NCBI GenBank assembly: GCA_035582835.1
Contig: JAYKAV010002788.1
Coordinates: 2,450,033 to 2,514,032 of the forward strand
Source: Phoebastria nigripes
Taxonomy: Eukaryota > Chordata > Aves > Procellariiformes > Diomedeidae
DNA length: 64,000 nucleotides
Direction of reading: 5' to 3'
The number at the start of each line of letters is the position of its first letter. The stretch's first letter is position 1. The position numbers and the translations under genes are program-made. The notes beneath the pieces are model-generated. The model was not told the DNA's origin and made no database searches. It saw only the letters and a program-made list of their open reading frames with translations. Shown here one piece after another: positions 1 to 19,087 of the stretch.

Positions 1-2341
1 CTTCCCTCTCTCTCACATGCAGACTTTGTTACTGATTGATGTGACTTTGTCATCTCTAGCCTATACCGTTTTGAAAGACTCTGCTTTAAAATACCATCCA
101 GTGAATTCAGAAAACATAGTGCCTAGGGATGCATAAAGCTTTTGTTCTGAACTGCTCCTGAGTGCCAGTGTCTTCACTTCCTGGTGTTGAGGAAGAGCTT
201 GCTGACTAAACCCTATAAAGTCTGGTACTCTGGTACAATTTTATTGGGGATAAGATTATTTCTTGCCCCATACCATGCTGTGACAGCTAGGGTCTCCGAG
301 TTGAACACTGTGTATTGTCTGTATACTGTCACTGTGGTAAGGGATGAATTTCAGTATATAGAGAACCTATCTAACTCAGCTAATGTTTTGAATTTTATAT
401 TAATTTATATTCATTTTATTGAATTGTGATAATAGTTCTGTTTTGATCAGCATTGGTGTTTAAGTTGGAACTTCCCAGGTTCTACAGCTAATGCTGGCTA
501 CTAGCGTTTATTGTAGCTGCAGGTTTAGTACTGTTGCCTGCTACAGGATGAGAGCCTAATTTTCCTGTCAGCCTGTGCTTTAGCCTTTCCAGTTCTGGTC
601 CGCTGGGAGCTGGTGGCCTTTAGTTGCTGTTCACACAAGGGTACGTGGTTCTGGGATGGTGAAATTCAGGAACAGCCTCCTCACTGGAGTGGTGGGGAGA
701 AGAAAATAAAGCCCATCCCAACTATGAGTTGTGTCAGTTTATTAACAGCAGAATATAAGGGAGGTGCCAGTGACTGCAGGGTATTAAATTCAGAGATCCA
801 GGAGATCCTTGTGTGCATTTCAAGGTTTTGGACAAGTGGCTTTGACTGCAGAGTTTCTTGATAGTGGTTAGAGGCAGCAGCAGATTGGGCAATAAAGGCT
901 GTGTCTGTAGTAAATGGCTATATAGAAGGATCATGAGAGCTTGTCTGTAAGTCCCTCATAAGACACCTGTATAGCTCAGGATCTAGCTCAGGTTTACAAA
1001 GGCATTTGAGCTTTGAAAGATTGCAGTCATGCTCTTAATAAGATTTACAGAATTGCTTGCATAACTTCATTGTCTCGGTCCCATTACCTGCCAAAGCAGA
1101 TAGCTAACTCAGTTGGGTAGCTACCATAGGCAGTTTCATAAATCCCATAAGGCATTTAAAAAGTGTTTTTAATTTGTCCCTGTAAGCTTTTCTGTAGAAC
1201 TGAGCACACACACTTTTCTTTTTATGTAAAGCCTTCTGTCTTTTTTCTCTTGCATGTGTGCCTCCACAAACAAAAAAAATCATTAGATCTTTCTGAAATT
1301 TCCCCACCAAAATGCTTTGCAGTCAAAAGTGCTATTTTACTAAATGGAAGCATTTGTGAAATTATTCTAGCTTTGTTGAAAATCTTGATATTCTTATCAA
1401 AATATGAGATGCACCAGTGCAGTGTTTGTAGGATGTGAATATGTTTTTGAAACATATTAATGAGAAACATGGACCTGAAAAAGTGAGTGACATTTTTTGG
1501 CAGACTTAGGGAAAGGAAGAGTTTTCACTGAAATTTTTATCGGCAGAGAAAAAATGATTGTTCAACAAATGAGATGTAAAATATAAAAAGGAATCCTGCT
1601 TCATTATTTAAATTCTTCTGAAGGAGAATGCAGAGTGGACTAGTTTCACCAAGATGAAATCTGTTTTGCATGTCAAAATTTGATGAGTTTGTCTAGTAGA
1701 ACAAAATGAGCCCTTAATATCGAAAATATCTTGTTGATAAGTTGCACTGCCACGTGCCTGTTTTGGTGAAGGGCTGCCTAGCTTGGCCTGTCAGTGGCAG
1801 GCACAAGAGGGCTTCGCCCCTTTTTTTTTGTTTCTAAAACCTTGAAAAGAGGAAATGTAATGTCCATCCCCTGGCTGTGGCTTTCAGGAGGTGATGCACT
1901 GTCCCAGTGATCCTCTCTCTCCTAGAAGGTGTTTGCTGTTGGCCTCAAACCAATCCTGTCCCGAATAATCCCCCTCACACAAAGGATGTAAATGACAGTG
2001 AAATACAGCACTAACACTCGCAGCAGTTCCTCTTTCTTGTGTTGCCTGTTCCCCAGATGTGGGGACTGGAATCTCTGTTGTGCTCTGGGAAGCTCATTCA
2101 GCTCGAGCGCATCCCAAGCAGTGCAACAGCTGTGCAGCCAGTGTCCTTCTGAGTGCATCGCTGCTGCATTGCTTTGCTCCTGTTGATCCGATAGTCAGGA
2201 TTCTGTCTCATTCCCCACCGCCACCTGAAAAATAGGGAAGGTAGTATTTGCTCACATTTTGCAGGCTGTTCAGACAGCCTTTGAAAGCTGCTTCCTCAAT
2301 CCTAACTAGCATTATTGTTGTTAGCATGGTAAGACTGATTT

Positions 2342-3420
2342 ATTTAGAATGGAATAGAATAGACTATTTCAGTTGGAAGGGACCTACAATGATCATCAAG
2401 TCCAACTGCCTGACCAATTCAGGGCTGATCAAAAGTTAAAGCATGTTGTTAAGGGCATTGTCCAAATGCCTCTTAAACACTGACAGGCTTGGGGCATTGT
2501 CCACCTCTCTAGGAAGCCTGTTCCTGTGTTTGACCACCCTCTCGGTAAAGAAATGCTTCCTAATGACCAGTCTAAACCTCCCCTGGCGCAGCTTTGAACC
2601 ATTCCCACACGTCCCATCACTGGATCCCAGGGAGAAGAGATCAGCACCTCCCTCTCCACGTCCCCTCCTCAGGAAGCTGTAGAGAGCAATGAGGTCGCCC
2701 CTCAGCCTCCTCCTCTCCACACCAGATAAGCCCAAAGTCCTTAGCCGCTCCTCACAGGACATTCCTTCCAGCCCTTTTACCAGCTTTGTTGCCCTCCTCT
2801 GGATGCATTCAAGGACCTTCACATCCTTCTTAAATTGTGGGGCCCAGAACTGCACACAGTTCTCCAGGTGAGGCCACACCGAATACAGCGGGATAATCAC
2901 CTCTTTTGACCGGCTGGTTATGCTGTGTTTGATGCACCCCAGGCTGCCGTTTGCCCTCTTGGCTGCCAGGGCACGCTGCTGGCTCATGTTGAGCCTGCTG
3001 TCGACCAGCACCCCCAGGTCCCTTTCTGCAGGGCTGCTCTCCAGCCACTCCTCTCCCAATTTATAATTGTCTTTAGCGTTACTCCATCCCAGGAAGAAGA
3101 TGCAGAAAATCTGGCATTTGGACTTGTTAAATTTCATCCCATTAATCACAGCCCAATGCTCCAATCTACCTAGATCCCTCTGCAAGGCCTCCTGTCCCTC
3201 AAGAGAGTCAACAGCACCTCCCAGTTTGGTATCATCAGCAAACTTGCTAATGGTGCATTCAACTCCTGCATCCAGATCGTTGATAAATATATTGAACAGA
3301 ACTGGCCCTAGAATTGAGCCCTGAGGAACACCGCTGGTGACCAGTCGCCAGGCAGATGTAGCCCCATTCACTAGAACCCTTTGAGCCCTGCCCTTCAGCC
3401 AGTTCTTCACCCAGCGCACT
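2342..3420 (-). mobile_element. CR1 LINE, 5'-truncated, reverse transcriptase 3' half and 3' UTR
   Basis: The minus strand is open for 327 codons (3419 to 2436). It reads as the C-terminal half of the CR1 ORF2 protein: the reverse transcriptase palm box [20 protein letters not shown], the catalytic FADD box in [12 protein letters not shown], then [20 protein letters not shown] and the thumb/connection region [10 protein letters not shown]. The tail HRNRLPREV...[14 protein letters not shown] is the standard CR1 C-terminus, ending with TAA at 2436-2438. Beyond it lies a roughly 95 nt 3' UTR whose end (about 2342-2365, GAATGGAATAGAATAG read on +) is the CR1 terminal octamer-type repeat. Truncation at about 3420 removes the endonuclease and the start of RT, as is usual for CR1. 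Small differences from the usual family sequence are seen around CIFFLGWSN and [11 protein letters not shown], where residues appear gained or lost. The copy cannot move by itself. Confidence 0.94.
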
Positions 3421-3776
3421 GTGAACTACTTTAGAAGTAAGAGTTAAATACACACTGTAGCAGTAGTTTGTAGGATTAGTGCAAATCAATCGTGTGAGGG
3501 ATGTGTATGAAAGACGTAAGATAAGGATCCTTCCACATATTGATTCCTTTGGATCATCATTTCAAAGTGCTGCATGAGAGAGAGACCAGAAGCTGCTGAT
3601 GAGTGTCACCCCCTCCAGGAGGAACACTGATTTGCTGTCAAGTGGTTCAAATCAACGAAAAAAATTGAATTGTATTGGTGCAAAAAATCAATCTCCATGC
3701 CTCACACTGCACCTAGGAGGTGCTCTACTGCTTTTTTACTTCTCAGGATGCAATTAAAAATTATTCTATATTTCAT

Positions 3777-3781
<5 letters not shown>

Positions 3782-3811
<30 letters not shown>
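3782..3811 (+). repeat. poly(A) homopolymer run
   Basis: Thirty A in a row lie 360 nt to the right of the CR1 fragment. CR1 elements do not end in poly(A), so the run is not its tail. No SINE or processed gene was recognised next to it. Confidence 0.85.
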
Positions 3812-3812
<1 letters not shown>

Positions 3813-4145
3813 CCAAGCTACCTGAAGCAGACACCCGTTAAAATAAAAGTAATATAGAGAAAAATTCTTTTTCTATTGAAAGGAAAGGTTCAGACAGATT
3901 GAGGTTTTTTTTTCTCCACAGAAAATGACAACTTCTGCAATTAGTGTGTTTTGAAAGGTCCAGAAGGTTAGATTTTCAAAATCATAAATGATTGCTGGAG
4001 TTAGTGTTAACTGTCTTTTGAAAGTCTCTCCAGAGAAGATAAAATACCTTGTAACATTTTTATTAATAATTAGTATGTATAAGTCATTAAAATATTTTGT
4101 CTGACTCCTGACCCCCTCTCCAGTTTAATGCAGTGCACACAGTAG

Positions 4146-11118
<6,973 letters not shown>

Positions 11119-11210
11119 CTGCTGCTGGGCTCGTATCTGCATTATACAGCATTTCCCGAAGCTTTGTGGTTCTGATTGTCCTATATGCTTTCTGCTTCAG
11201 TGCAGTGAAG
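11119..11210 (+). CDS. PCNX2: PCNX2 internal exon c
   Basis: This exon completes an Ala codon and then encodes 30 residues: AAGLVSALYSISRSF followed by VVLIVLYAFCFSAVK. The second half is a membrane segment. The acceptor is TATTTCAG at 11117-11118 and the donor is AAG|GTAAGC at 11211. The exon enters in phase 1 and leaves in phase 0. The pattern G-(L/I)-S-A-(L/V)-YS-(I/V)-(S/A)-RS...CFSAVK is the PCNX2/PCNX3 type. PCNX1, as I recall it, has LLAALYSFVCS and ends in YGALK. Confidence 0.93.
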
Positions 11211-11635
11211 GTAAGCCAGAAAAATAACACTGCAAAAATTCAAAATTTCAAGCTCAAAATTAATATAATCTAGGGAGACCAGAATTTTTTGGTGCTACGT
11301 TGTCATTGTTGTTTATCAAGATAAGCTTTACAAGCCATGCTTCAGGTTCTGCCTGTTAGCTACACTGAAATAGATTGAAACTGTAGTAGAAATACCAGAG
11401 TAAACGTGTGTCCAGTACCTGTGACTGTTTGCCTCTTATATGTATCAGTCTGAAATGATCCATTGAATTTCCACTACAAAGACTAACGGCAGCCTTGGCT
11501 TAAAAAGCTGCAGCTCCTATTGACCTGTATAAGCCAGACTGAATTTGGTCAAAATTCCTAGTAAGGTCCATATTTCCGAAGGAAAAAAATAGAGGATTTT
11601 GTTGTTGCTTCATAACAGTATGCCTAAGAACTTAA

Positions 11636-12345
11636 ATGTCCAGCTTGGGCAGACCAGTGGACCATCTAACCCAGCAATGTGTCTGCATCCACAGGGAAAT
11701 GCAATTCAGGAATTTAATGCAAGCCAGATGACTGTTTGCCACTCTTTTCCCTAATATTCCACCAGTATCCACAATTGTTGGGTTAGGGATGTGGGAGAGC
11801 GTGTCCCTGCTTATTTCATTTGGTATCTGTGGACTTGTTGTCTATGAATTTGCTGAGTCCCTTCCTGAATGTGCTGGTCCTGTCTGTCTCCACAACTTTG
11901 TGCCAACAAATCCCAGATGTTCACTGTGCTCTGTGCAAAGCAGTGCTGTCCTTCATCGTTTTTAAACTGATCTGCTAATTTCACCAAGTCTTCCCTATGC
12001 CTAGTATTGCAGGATATGTGGAAGAACTGTTCTGCATTCACTGTATCCTCTGCCATCACAGTTTTGTAGGCATCAGTCATATCCCCCCCAGCCATCTTCT
12101 CTTTAAACTGAAGAGTCCCAGGCTTTCTAGTGTCTCCTTGTAAAGCAGCTGCTCTCTCAGGAGCAGCTAAGTTAGTCGCCCTACTCTGTGCCTTCTCTTA
12201 CTCCGTTGCGACCTTCAGTTGTGGAGAGTAAGTTGCGTATGGTGCTCAGGATGTGCGTGTGCCACGGCTCTATATGGTGGCAAAATGACTGGCTGCGTTG
12301 TTCTCAGTACCCTTCCCAGTGATGCCCAATGTTGGGGTTTTTTTG
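11636..12345 (-). mobile_element. ancient CR1-type LINE remnant
   Basis: Read on +, the interval follows the complement of the CR1 3' region in order. It starts with a block like GACCAGTGGACCATCTAACC, then a line with CAACTTTGTGCCAACAAATC, then ATATCCCCCCCAGCCATCTT, then TTTAAACTGAAGAGTCCCAG, and finally a stretch like CTCTATATGGTGGCAAAATGA. These blocks occur in this order in old CR1 copies of birds, turtles and crocodilians. The frame is destroyed by many changes, so the copy is much older than the one at 2342-3420. Both ends are approximate. Confidence 0.72.
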
Positions 12346-15300
12346 CAGATGCTGCATTTTGAGCCATATTCAATCTAAAGCATTTATTTTTTTGCTGTTA
12401 ATGTATATGTTCTCTGCGTTTTTTGTTTTATTTAAAAAGTATCAATGAAATTTTGGCTGCCTTCAAGTCTGCTGAAAAGTTCCCAGTGACCACAGCAAGA
12501 CCAGATTTTCATCTTAGACTTGTGATAAATTTTATCCTTTAAGGGACAGTCTTTTGACAGTGTTTCATTATAGGCTAGATGCTGTCAGTGCCGATGCAGG
12601 AGTGCACCAGGATGTGCAGTGATTTACAAGCTGCTCTTGACATCTTGTGGGCATACGTGAGAGGATGCTTTATGGTGCTACACATGCACAGCACACACAG
12701 AGATCCCAATATGAGGTTCTACAACAGCCAAGGATGTATCGTGTCAACACCCAGGCTGGCAATTTACACAGATGAGAGGGGCAATCAGATGTTTCTTTAA
12801 GGGAATTCTTTAAGGAACATAAGCATTTCTATAATGGCTTTTAGCAATTTTCCACTTAAAATTTTGAATAGGAGCCTTAAATCAAAAAAGGTCAATTATA
12901 ATGCCTTAATGATCTCTCGCAGATGATCAGAGCTGGCTGTGCATGTGTTTTTAACCACTCCCAATAGTAAGGTAAAATGTGTTAAGCCACCATTTTATTT
13001 TGCCACTGGGTGGCTTGAGTCCATACACAATAAATTATGGCAACTCAGCTGCTGAGCAGTGCTGTGTTAAGACACTTTAAATTAAATGTCCTTGAACATG
13101 TGGTGTACTCCCAGGAAATCTCCTGTCGCCAGGCTCACCCAGTATATCAGTTATACTGGTTTGACCTGACCCAGCTGTGTGATGCTAGAAAGCTTAACTG
13201 ATTCTTATGCAGTTTCCTAAAGTAGCTAGTATTCCTGCTACCGTTTTCTGGTTATATTAATGGTTTGGAAACTGGCACCTGGGATGGAGAAGGTGGCTTT
13301 CTGTAAGGATGAACAGAGTGAGAAAAATCTATAACGGGAGAGAAAAACAATGAGAAAAATGGAAAGAGCTATATGGAAGGAAGTAATTGAGTTAAACCAC
13401 TGTTCAACAGGCAAATATCTGGGGAAATGATCATTTTTCCCCTAAGGTTAGCAGAGGGCGATTCACTAGTTGAGGGTAGGAAAGTTGTGTGATGGATACT
13501 TTAAAAAATAGTTTTGTAAACAGTATTAAAGAAAAGCCTCTTAAAATATTCTACAGACTCCTTTCTCAGCATAATACTTTAAATTACAGCATGCAGGTGG
13601 CTTTGTAGATAAGCAATCTCCTTGTGGATTAGACTTCAAACTGCTTAGAAATATGCTTTTAATGCTACCCTGAAGTTGTAGAGTGCTGTGAAAGATCTAC
13701 AAGATATCTGTTGTAAATTACCAATATTAAGTGCAGACTTTCTGTTCACACAGAAATTACAGTTAATTGGAATTTTTATGGCACTGTTCTTGTGAAGGCA
13801 CTTCTGAGGAGGTTAATTTAAAGCATGTAAAGATGATTCCACTTGCTTCAGCTCATAATCTCAGTCTACTGGGGTGCTTGAAATTTCATAAATTTTTTCT
13901 TCTAGAAGTTATAAAATAAGCACTTGTATTAACCCTCCTTGTTCTTCAGTCAGGTCCAGAGATTATATTCCTTTTAGATTCTGTCAGACTTATTCTTTGG
14001 TTGGTGGAGGGGTGGGAATTGGCTTAAATGTAAGAGAAGAATCTGATCCTGAATAGGGACCACTGTGAAAGGTGGTCTAGTACACCCTCTAAGAAACTAG
14101 AACTGTTTTGATATGTAGTGAGCAACAACTTCTGATCCTAATCAAATGAAGGTTTGGATTTTTGGTGCACTAGAAATTGCGGAGTTTAACGCAAAACTGA
14201 GCAAATGCTATAGTCTGTTTCATTGAGGTGTTTGCACAACGGTGATAAGTACATGGTTGTCTTTAAGATAGAAATGGCATCTCTCCCACACTTGCACTTT
14301 ATAGGTATTCTTTATTTTTTTATTTTTATTTTACTCTTTTCACTTTTAGTCAGTTGGCAAACCCAACAGAGCAAAATTTTCAGTATTTATGGAGGTCAAA
14401 AAATCATCACAATCAAAAAGATTCAGGGCAGGGAAATACGATAGACTTTCTCTGGCACAGGATTTCTGGGTTGCAAAGCTTATTTCTTGGCTGAAATATA
14501 GCATCCTCAAATGTAAACTCTGTTTATTGGCAGAACATCTTATAGCTCAGCAGGTGTAACTAGCAGAGTTCTATTTCCTGAAATAAATTGCAGAGGAGAA
14601 TGGGTCTCTAAATGGTTGTGTGCTTTTTACTGGTGAACAATTGCTCACATCAAATGCCCAGGCTGAAGACCCATTCCAGCGGTATCAGGCTTAAGCCTCT
14701 CCTTTCCTTAAGTGGTTCTTGTGTTCCAATTATTATCTTGCAGGGCAAAATAGTCTAGCCTCATTTCTCTGTGTATGTTAATTATTCCAAAAGGAAAGAT
14801 ATTATTCCTGAAGAAGTTCATTAGAAGAATAATTAATTTACCACATGATTTTCTTTTTTGTTAAAATAAATAAACAATGTTCATTTGATAATAGATCTGT
14901 GTTCTTAAGTGAGTTTTTCTTGTTCGTTTTTAGAACAGAAACTATAGATGTACGTACAATAGTTTGATGTAGTTGCAGTCAAAGTTTGAAATGATACTAG
15001 AGCAGCAAGTTCACAGCAATTAGTTCTTTGCTCTAGAACTCCAATTTCAGAAAAATTAAAAAGTAAGAATTGAGCAATTGTTTTGGGGTATGTCCACAAA
15101 ATAGTGTAAGTACTCAAGTTAACTTTCAACATGCAAATTTAAGCTCTAAGAATTGAGACAAATGGGCCTGTGCTGAAATCCTGTGCATTGTCCAGACTGA
15201 TTTTGCTGTTGAATTATGTTGTACAAAACCAACTGAGAGTCTCCATGAAAAAGCAGCTGCAGTATAGACGTATCATTAGTTTAACTTAATAATTGTCATT

Positions 15301-17136
15301 GATTTTTTGTTCAGATAAGTTGCCTGAGGAAAATTATTATACAGTATTCTCGATTGAGAGTTCATCCTATAATCTGCAGACAAAATTCGGCGTGCCCAAT
15401 GAGATCATCTGCCCTGCCACTCTTTCTGAATGACCTTGCAGCATCTTTGCCATTGCATGACCAGAAATGTTTCTCTCTCATAGCTAAAATGCACTTATCA
15501 CCTAAAAGAGGATGGACAGATCTCTAGTCTTGTGCTAACAGTGAATGTGCAGGTTGGATCATGTGGCAGGCTGCTTACATGTCCTGTCACAGGACTTGAT
15601 CAGAAGCATATGATGTGTTTTGGGGGTGGCTGCATACGGCTCACCTGGCAGACACAGGGTGTTATGTGACCAAACATACACTTTCCACACAACTAAAGTA
15701 AGGGACAGTCTGTTACAAGACCAGGTGCGAACTCATTGCGTGATGGGGAGACCTGTGTTTGAGTTGTGTGACTCGGACACTTGGAGGAGGAACAGGGACA
15801 TGTTGTTTGGAGGTGACTGAGAAGCAAAGAGGTCCCACCTGCTGTGGCCAAGCGATCAGCTCCCCTCCTCAGAGTGCTCCTCAGCAGCTTTGCCCTTGCT
15901 TGCTNTTTGTGTGGAGGAACTGTGGGTCTGCAGTTTGTTGGGACCTCCTCTGGTGGTGCTACTGCTGGACTGGTCAGTTTTCTTTTTGCTTAAAGCTGTC
16001 AAATTAAAAAAGAAAAAAGAAAACCCAAAATTGTCCATACTAGGAAGTACAGAGTATTGTGAGTGGAGCAGGTTTTCAAGTCACTGTCTGACATAGCTGG
16101 TGAACAGAAGTCGTTCCCTCTGGTGATGATGTGAAGTCACCTGGATAGATTTTTGTTTTACAGTCATGTTATCCCAGTGATGCAAAGGTGGTTTGGCTAC
16201 AGCTTTCAGGTGCTGTAAAGCATCTCCTCATGCATCTTAGTCCATGACGCATCCCTGTCATGAGTGATATGACACCAGCTGCTTATCCAGCCTTACATAC
16301 AACAATACTGCGAACTTGATTTCGAACAAGAGAGAAGATAAATGTCTTAGCGTCTGAAGAGCAAAGACTCGAGTTTCTCCTGCTTGCTTTGAGATTTTCT
16401 TTATCTCCCAGGCCTCTGTTTAATGATATCATCACTCCTTATTCCAGTTCTTTCCAGGTCCTCTATGAACTTTCATTTACTTTTGTTTTATAAAAAGCTC
16501 TAAATCCTAAACATGGTTTTATCATCTTTTTTGGTCATTCCTTGGATTGTTACATCTAATAGCAGCAATTTTTCAGCTCGCTACTTTTTTGAAGCTATTG
16601 GGTAACTGAGTTTAGTTTAAAATTATCTGCGTTCACTTCAGCCTGGCTTTATTTCTGATCTCAGCTTCAGTCCTGTAATCTTGTACAGAAATTGGCAGCT
16701 CTAATAGCTACCTTAGCTTTGATATATGAAAGGGTTATCTCTTTTTCCTGGAGGAGTTGTTTTTATTTTCAGATATTACATCCCATGGAGACACGGGAAC
16801 TTCTGTGCCATCTTTTTCACTTGACTAGAATTGCCTGATGTGCTGATTTTTGTCTCCCGCTCCATCTGTTTTGTGGTCTGTGCCCAGATATTTAACAGAT
16901 ATTTAAAAAAAAATTCAGGTATGCCCTCCTACTTTTTCCACAAATATTCAGTCTGGAATTTAGCCATCTTGATATCAGTCTTCAGCATTGCAGCACATCA
17001 GTGTTTTGCTGTGGGGCAGAAGAGCACATCCCCGAAGGTTTCTGGAATCAGTCAGTCCTCCTCTTCTGCCTTCTGTTACAATCAGCTGGTTTGGATTTGA
17101 AACTTATCCAGAACCAGTTAATTATTTGTCATCCAG

Positions 17137-17232
17137 CTTTGTTTGGTTTGGTTTTTTGGTTTTTGGGGTTTTTTTTGGTTTGTTGGGTTTTTTTGTTTGT
17201 TTTTTGTTTGTTTGGTTGGTTGGTTTTTTTTA
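17137..17232 (+). repeat. TG-rich low-complexity tract (TTTGG/TTTTG units)
   Basis: About 95 nt consist almost only of T and G, with irregular TTTGG, TTTTTGG and TTTG units. There is no fixed period, so this is a degenerate simple repeat. In translation it gives a Phe/Gly/Leu/Val-rich shadow frame that should not be read as protein. Confidence 0.85.
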
Positions 17233-19065
17233 GAACTGCTTAAGGAACTTGCAGTTTATCTTCATCAGCCTGGAAAAATTTCAGATTTTGGACTTGGGTC
17301 AGAAAAATTAAACTGATGTGAATGTGTTCATATGCGGCACAGCTGCCTCCTCCAGCTCTGTGTAAGTGCATATTTTTTTTAATGAAAGTTATATAGTTTC
17401 CATTACCTTATACCTGCAGAAAGTATTTTCTGGTAACTTATTTATCGCTTCAATGGACAGTTACTAAAAATCCTTTGTGTATTTTAAACCATTCTCAGCT
17501 CACATTGATGTAGTTTGGTTTGTCATTTAATGAGTTTTAAATTCATTAATCAGAATAACAATGCTTCTTGATTCCTGTTTTCAATGACGCAGGCTTCCTC
17601 TGTGTACTAATAATTTTGAAATATTTGTCTTAGGGTTTTATAATGGGAAAGAATTGCAAGCATACATTTCGCTCAATCTGCTAAGACTGCCCAAATAAAT
17701 TTCTAAACAGCACTGAATGGGCCCATGTGTATAGACAGAATTCCTGGACGTGTAAGTGACCAAAAATAGAAGTATAAGATTATTAGTCAGCTTTGTTTCT
17801 ACCACATAAAATACTTCCAGCCCTGTTGGAGGTTTTGAAGACAAGGCTCATCAATTTTATGTTCTTTCCAATTTAGAGACCCCTGAGGTTCAAGCAAGAG
17901 CTGTTAGGAGCGTTAATTTTGGAGAGAATTGTCAGATATCACGCATTTCAGTGAGCGATGTTTGCAGCCATAGTCAGACTCGCACTTTAGTCATAACTTC
18001 AATAGTTATGCCCTTAGTTTTCTGCGTGTATAATATGAATTTATTGTCCAGATATAACAGAAAAAGTAAATTATGTCTGCAGAGTCTGATACGGCCCAGG
18101 GTTACTCTTACAGAAGCATGTCACTGTATAGGAATGTAGAAATCTGCACTTCTTGTTTGGGATAAGTTCACCATTATGTGAAACATGAGTATCCATGCCC
18201 CCTGCCTGAAGTTGTTGCTCATCTTACTCTCTAGCCGAGGAATCCTACTCACAGACTGGGACCCTCTTGTGTAAGGTGGTGTGTGCACACACACGCATAC
18301 CCGTGCATCAGTCCCATCCTTGTGGATTTTAAATTTCAGCAATGAAAATACAGTCACAGATAACAGTTGGGAGTGCAGAGAAACAGAGACACCGTTGCTC
18401 AGAATGGGCAGTGACATCTGTATTCTGGTAGCTTATCACTTGTGAGGTTTTTGGAGCTCTTCTGGGAAAGTAATGTCTTGTTTTCCATGGGTGATGGGAA
18501 GATAAGGCTGGTGGCCATCTCTCCCTAGAATTTGTCTCTAACCAGTGTAATGTGAGGTCCATGAATAATTCACATTTCCTGGTCATTAGCGTTCACTGAA
18601 AACAAGTGTCCATGGTAATATAGTTAAGCTTATAGTTAACCTTGTAGAGAACAAGTGGTTGTTACCATTTTCTCATACCTTTGGGGAGTGGGGGGAGGAT
18701 TGCCTTTTACAGTCTCATTCAGAAAGTTTTTGTATGTTCAGAAATAGGATGATAGTATTTCTTTCAATTTACCATCACACGTGTGGAATGGCTGACTGTC
18801 AACAGCTGTCCTGCATATTGTTTGATATGAGCAATAGCATGGATGCATGATGAAGCTGGGGAGTGGAAGTAAGGAGAAAGACCCCCCCAAAAAATTGGTT
18901 GAATGATGATGAAATCACGAGAGAGTGGAAAATTAGATGATTCTTTGTGAAGAACAAATGGAGTTTGTCTCCATATTTAAAAAGCCAGTCAGTATGCAAA
19001 CACCTTCAATGATGCTAATGCTGCAGCAATCTGCAAAGTCTTTGAGTTGAGAGGAATATTCTGTC

Positions 19066-19087
19066 AAAAAAAAAAAAAAAAAAAAAA
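19066..19087 (+). repeat. poly(A) homopolymer run
   Basis: A run of 22 A lies inside the intron between exons c and d. No retroposed gene or SINE was recognised immediately upstream, so it is annotated only as a homopolymer. Confidence 0.85.

Noticed and set aside
17137..17243. Hydrophobic Phe/Leu/Gly/Val-rich frames that look like a membrane protein
   Set aside because: They are translations of the TG-rich simple repeat.
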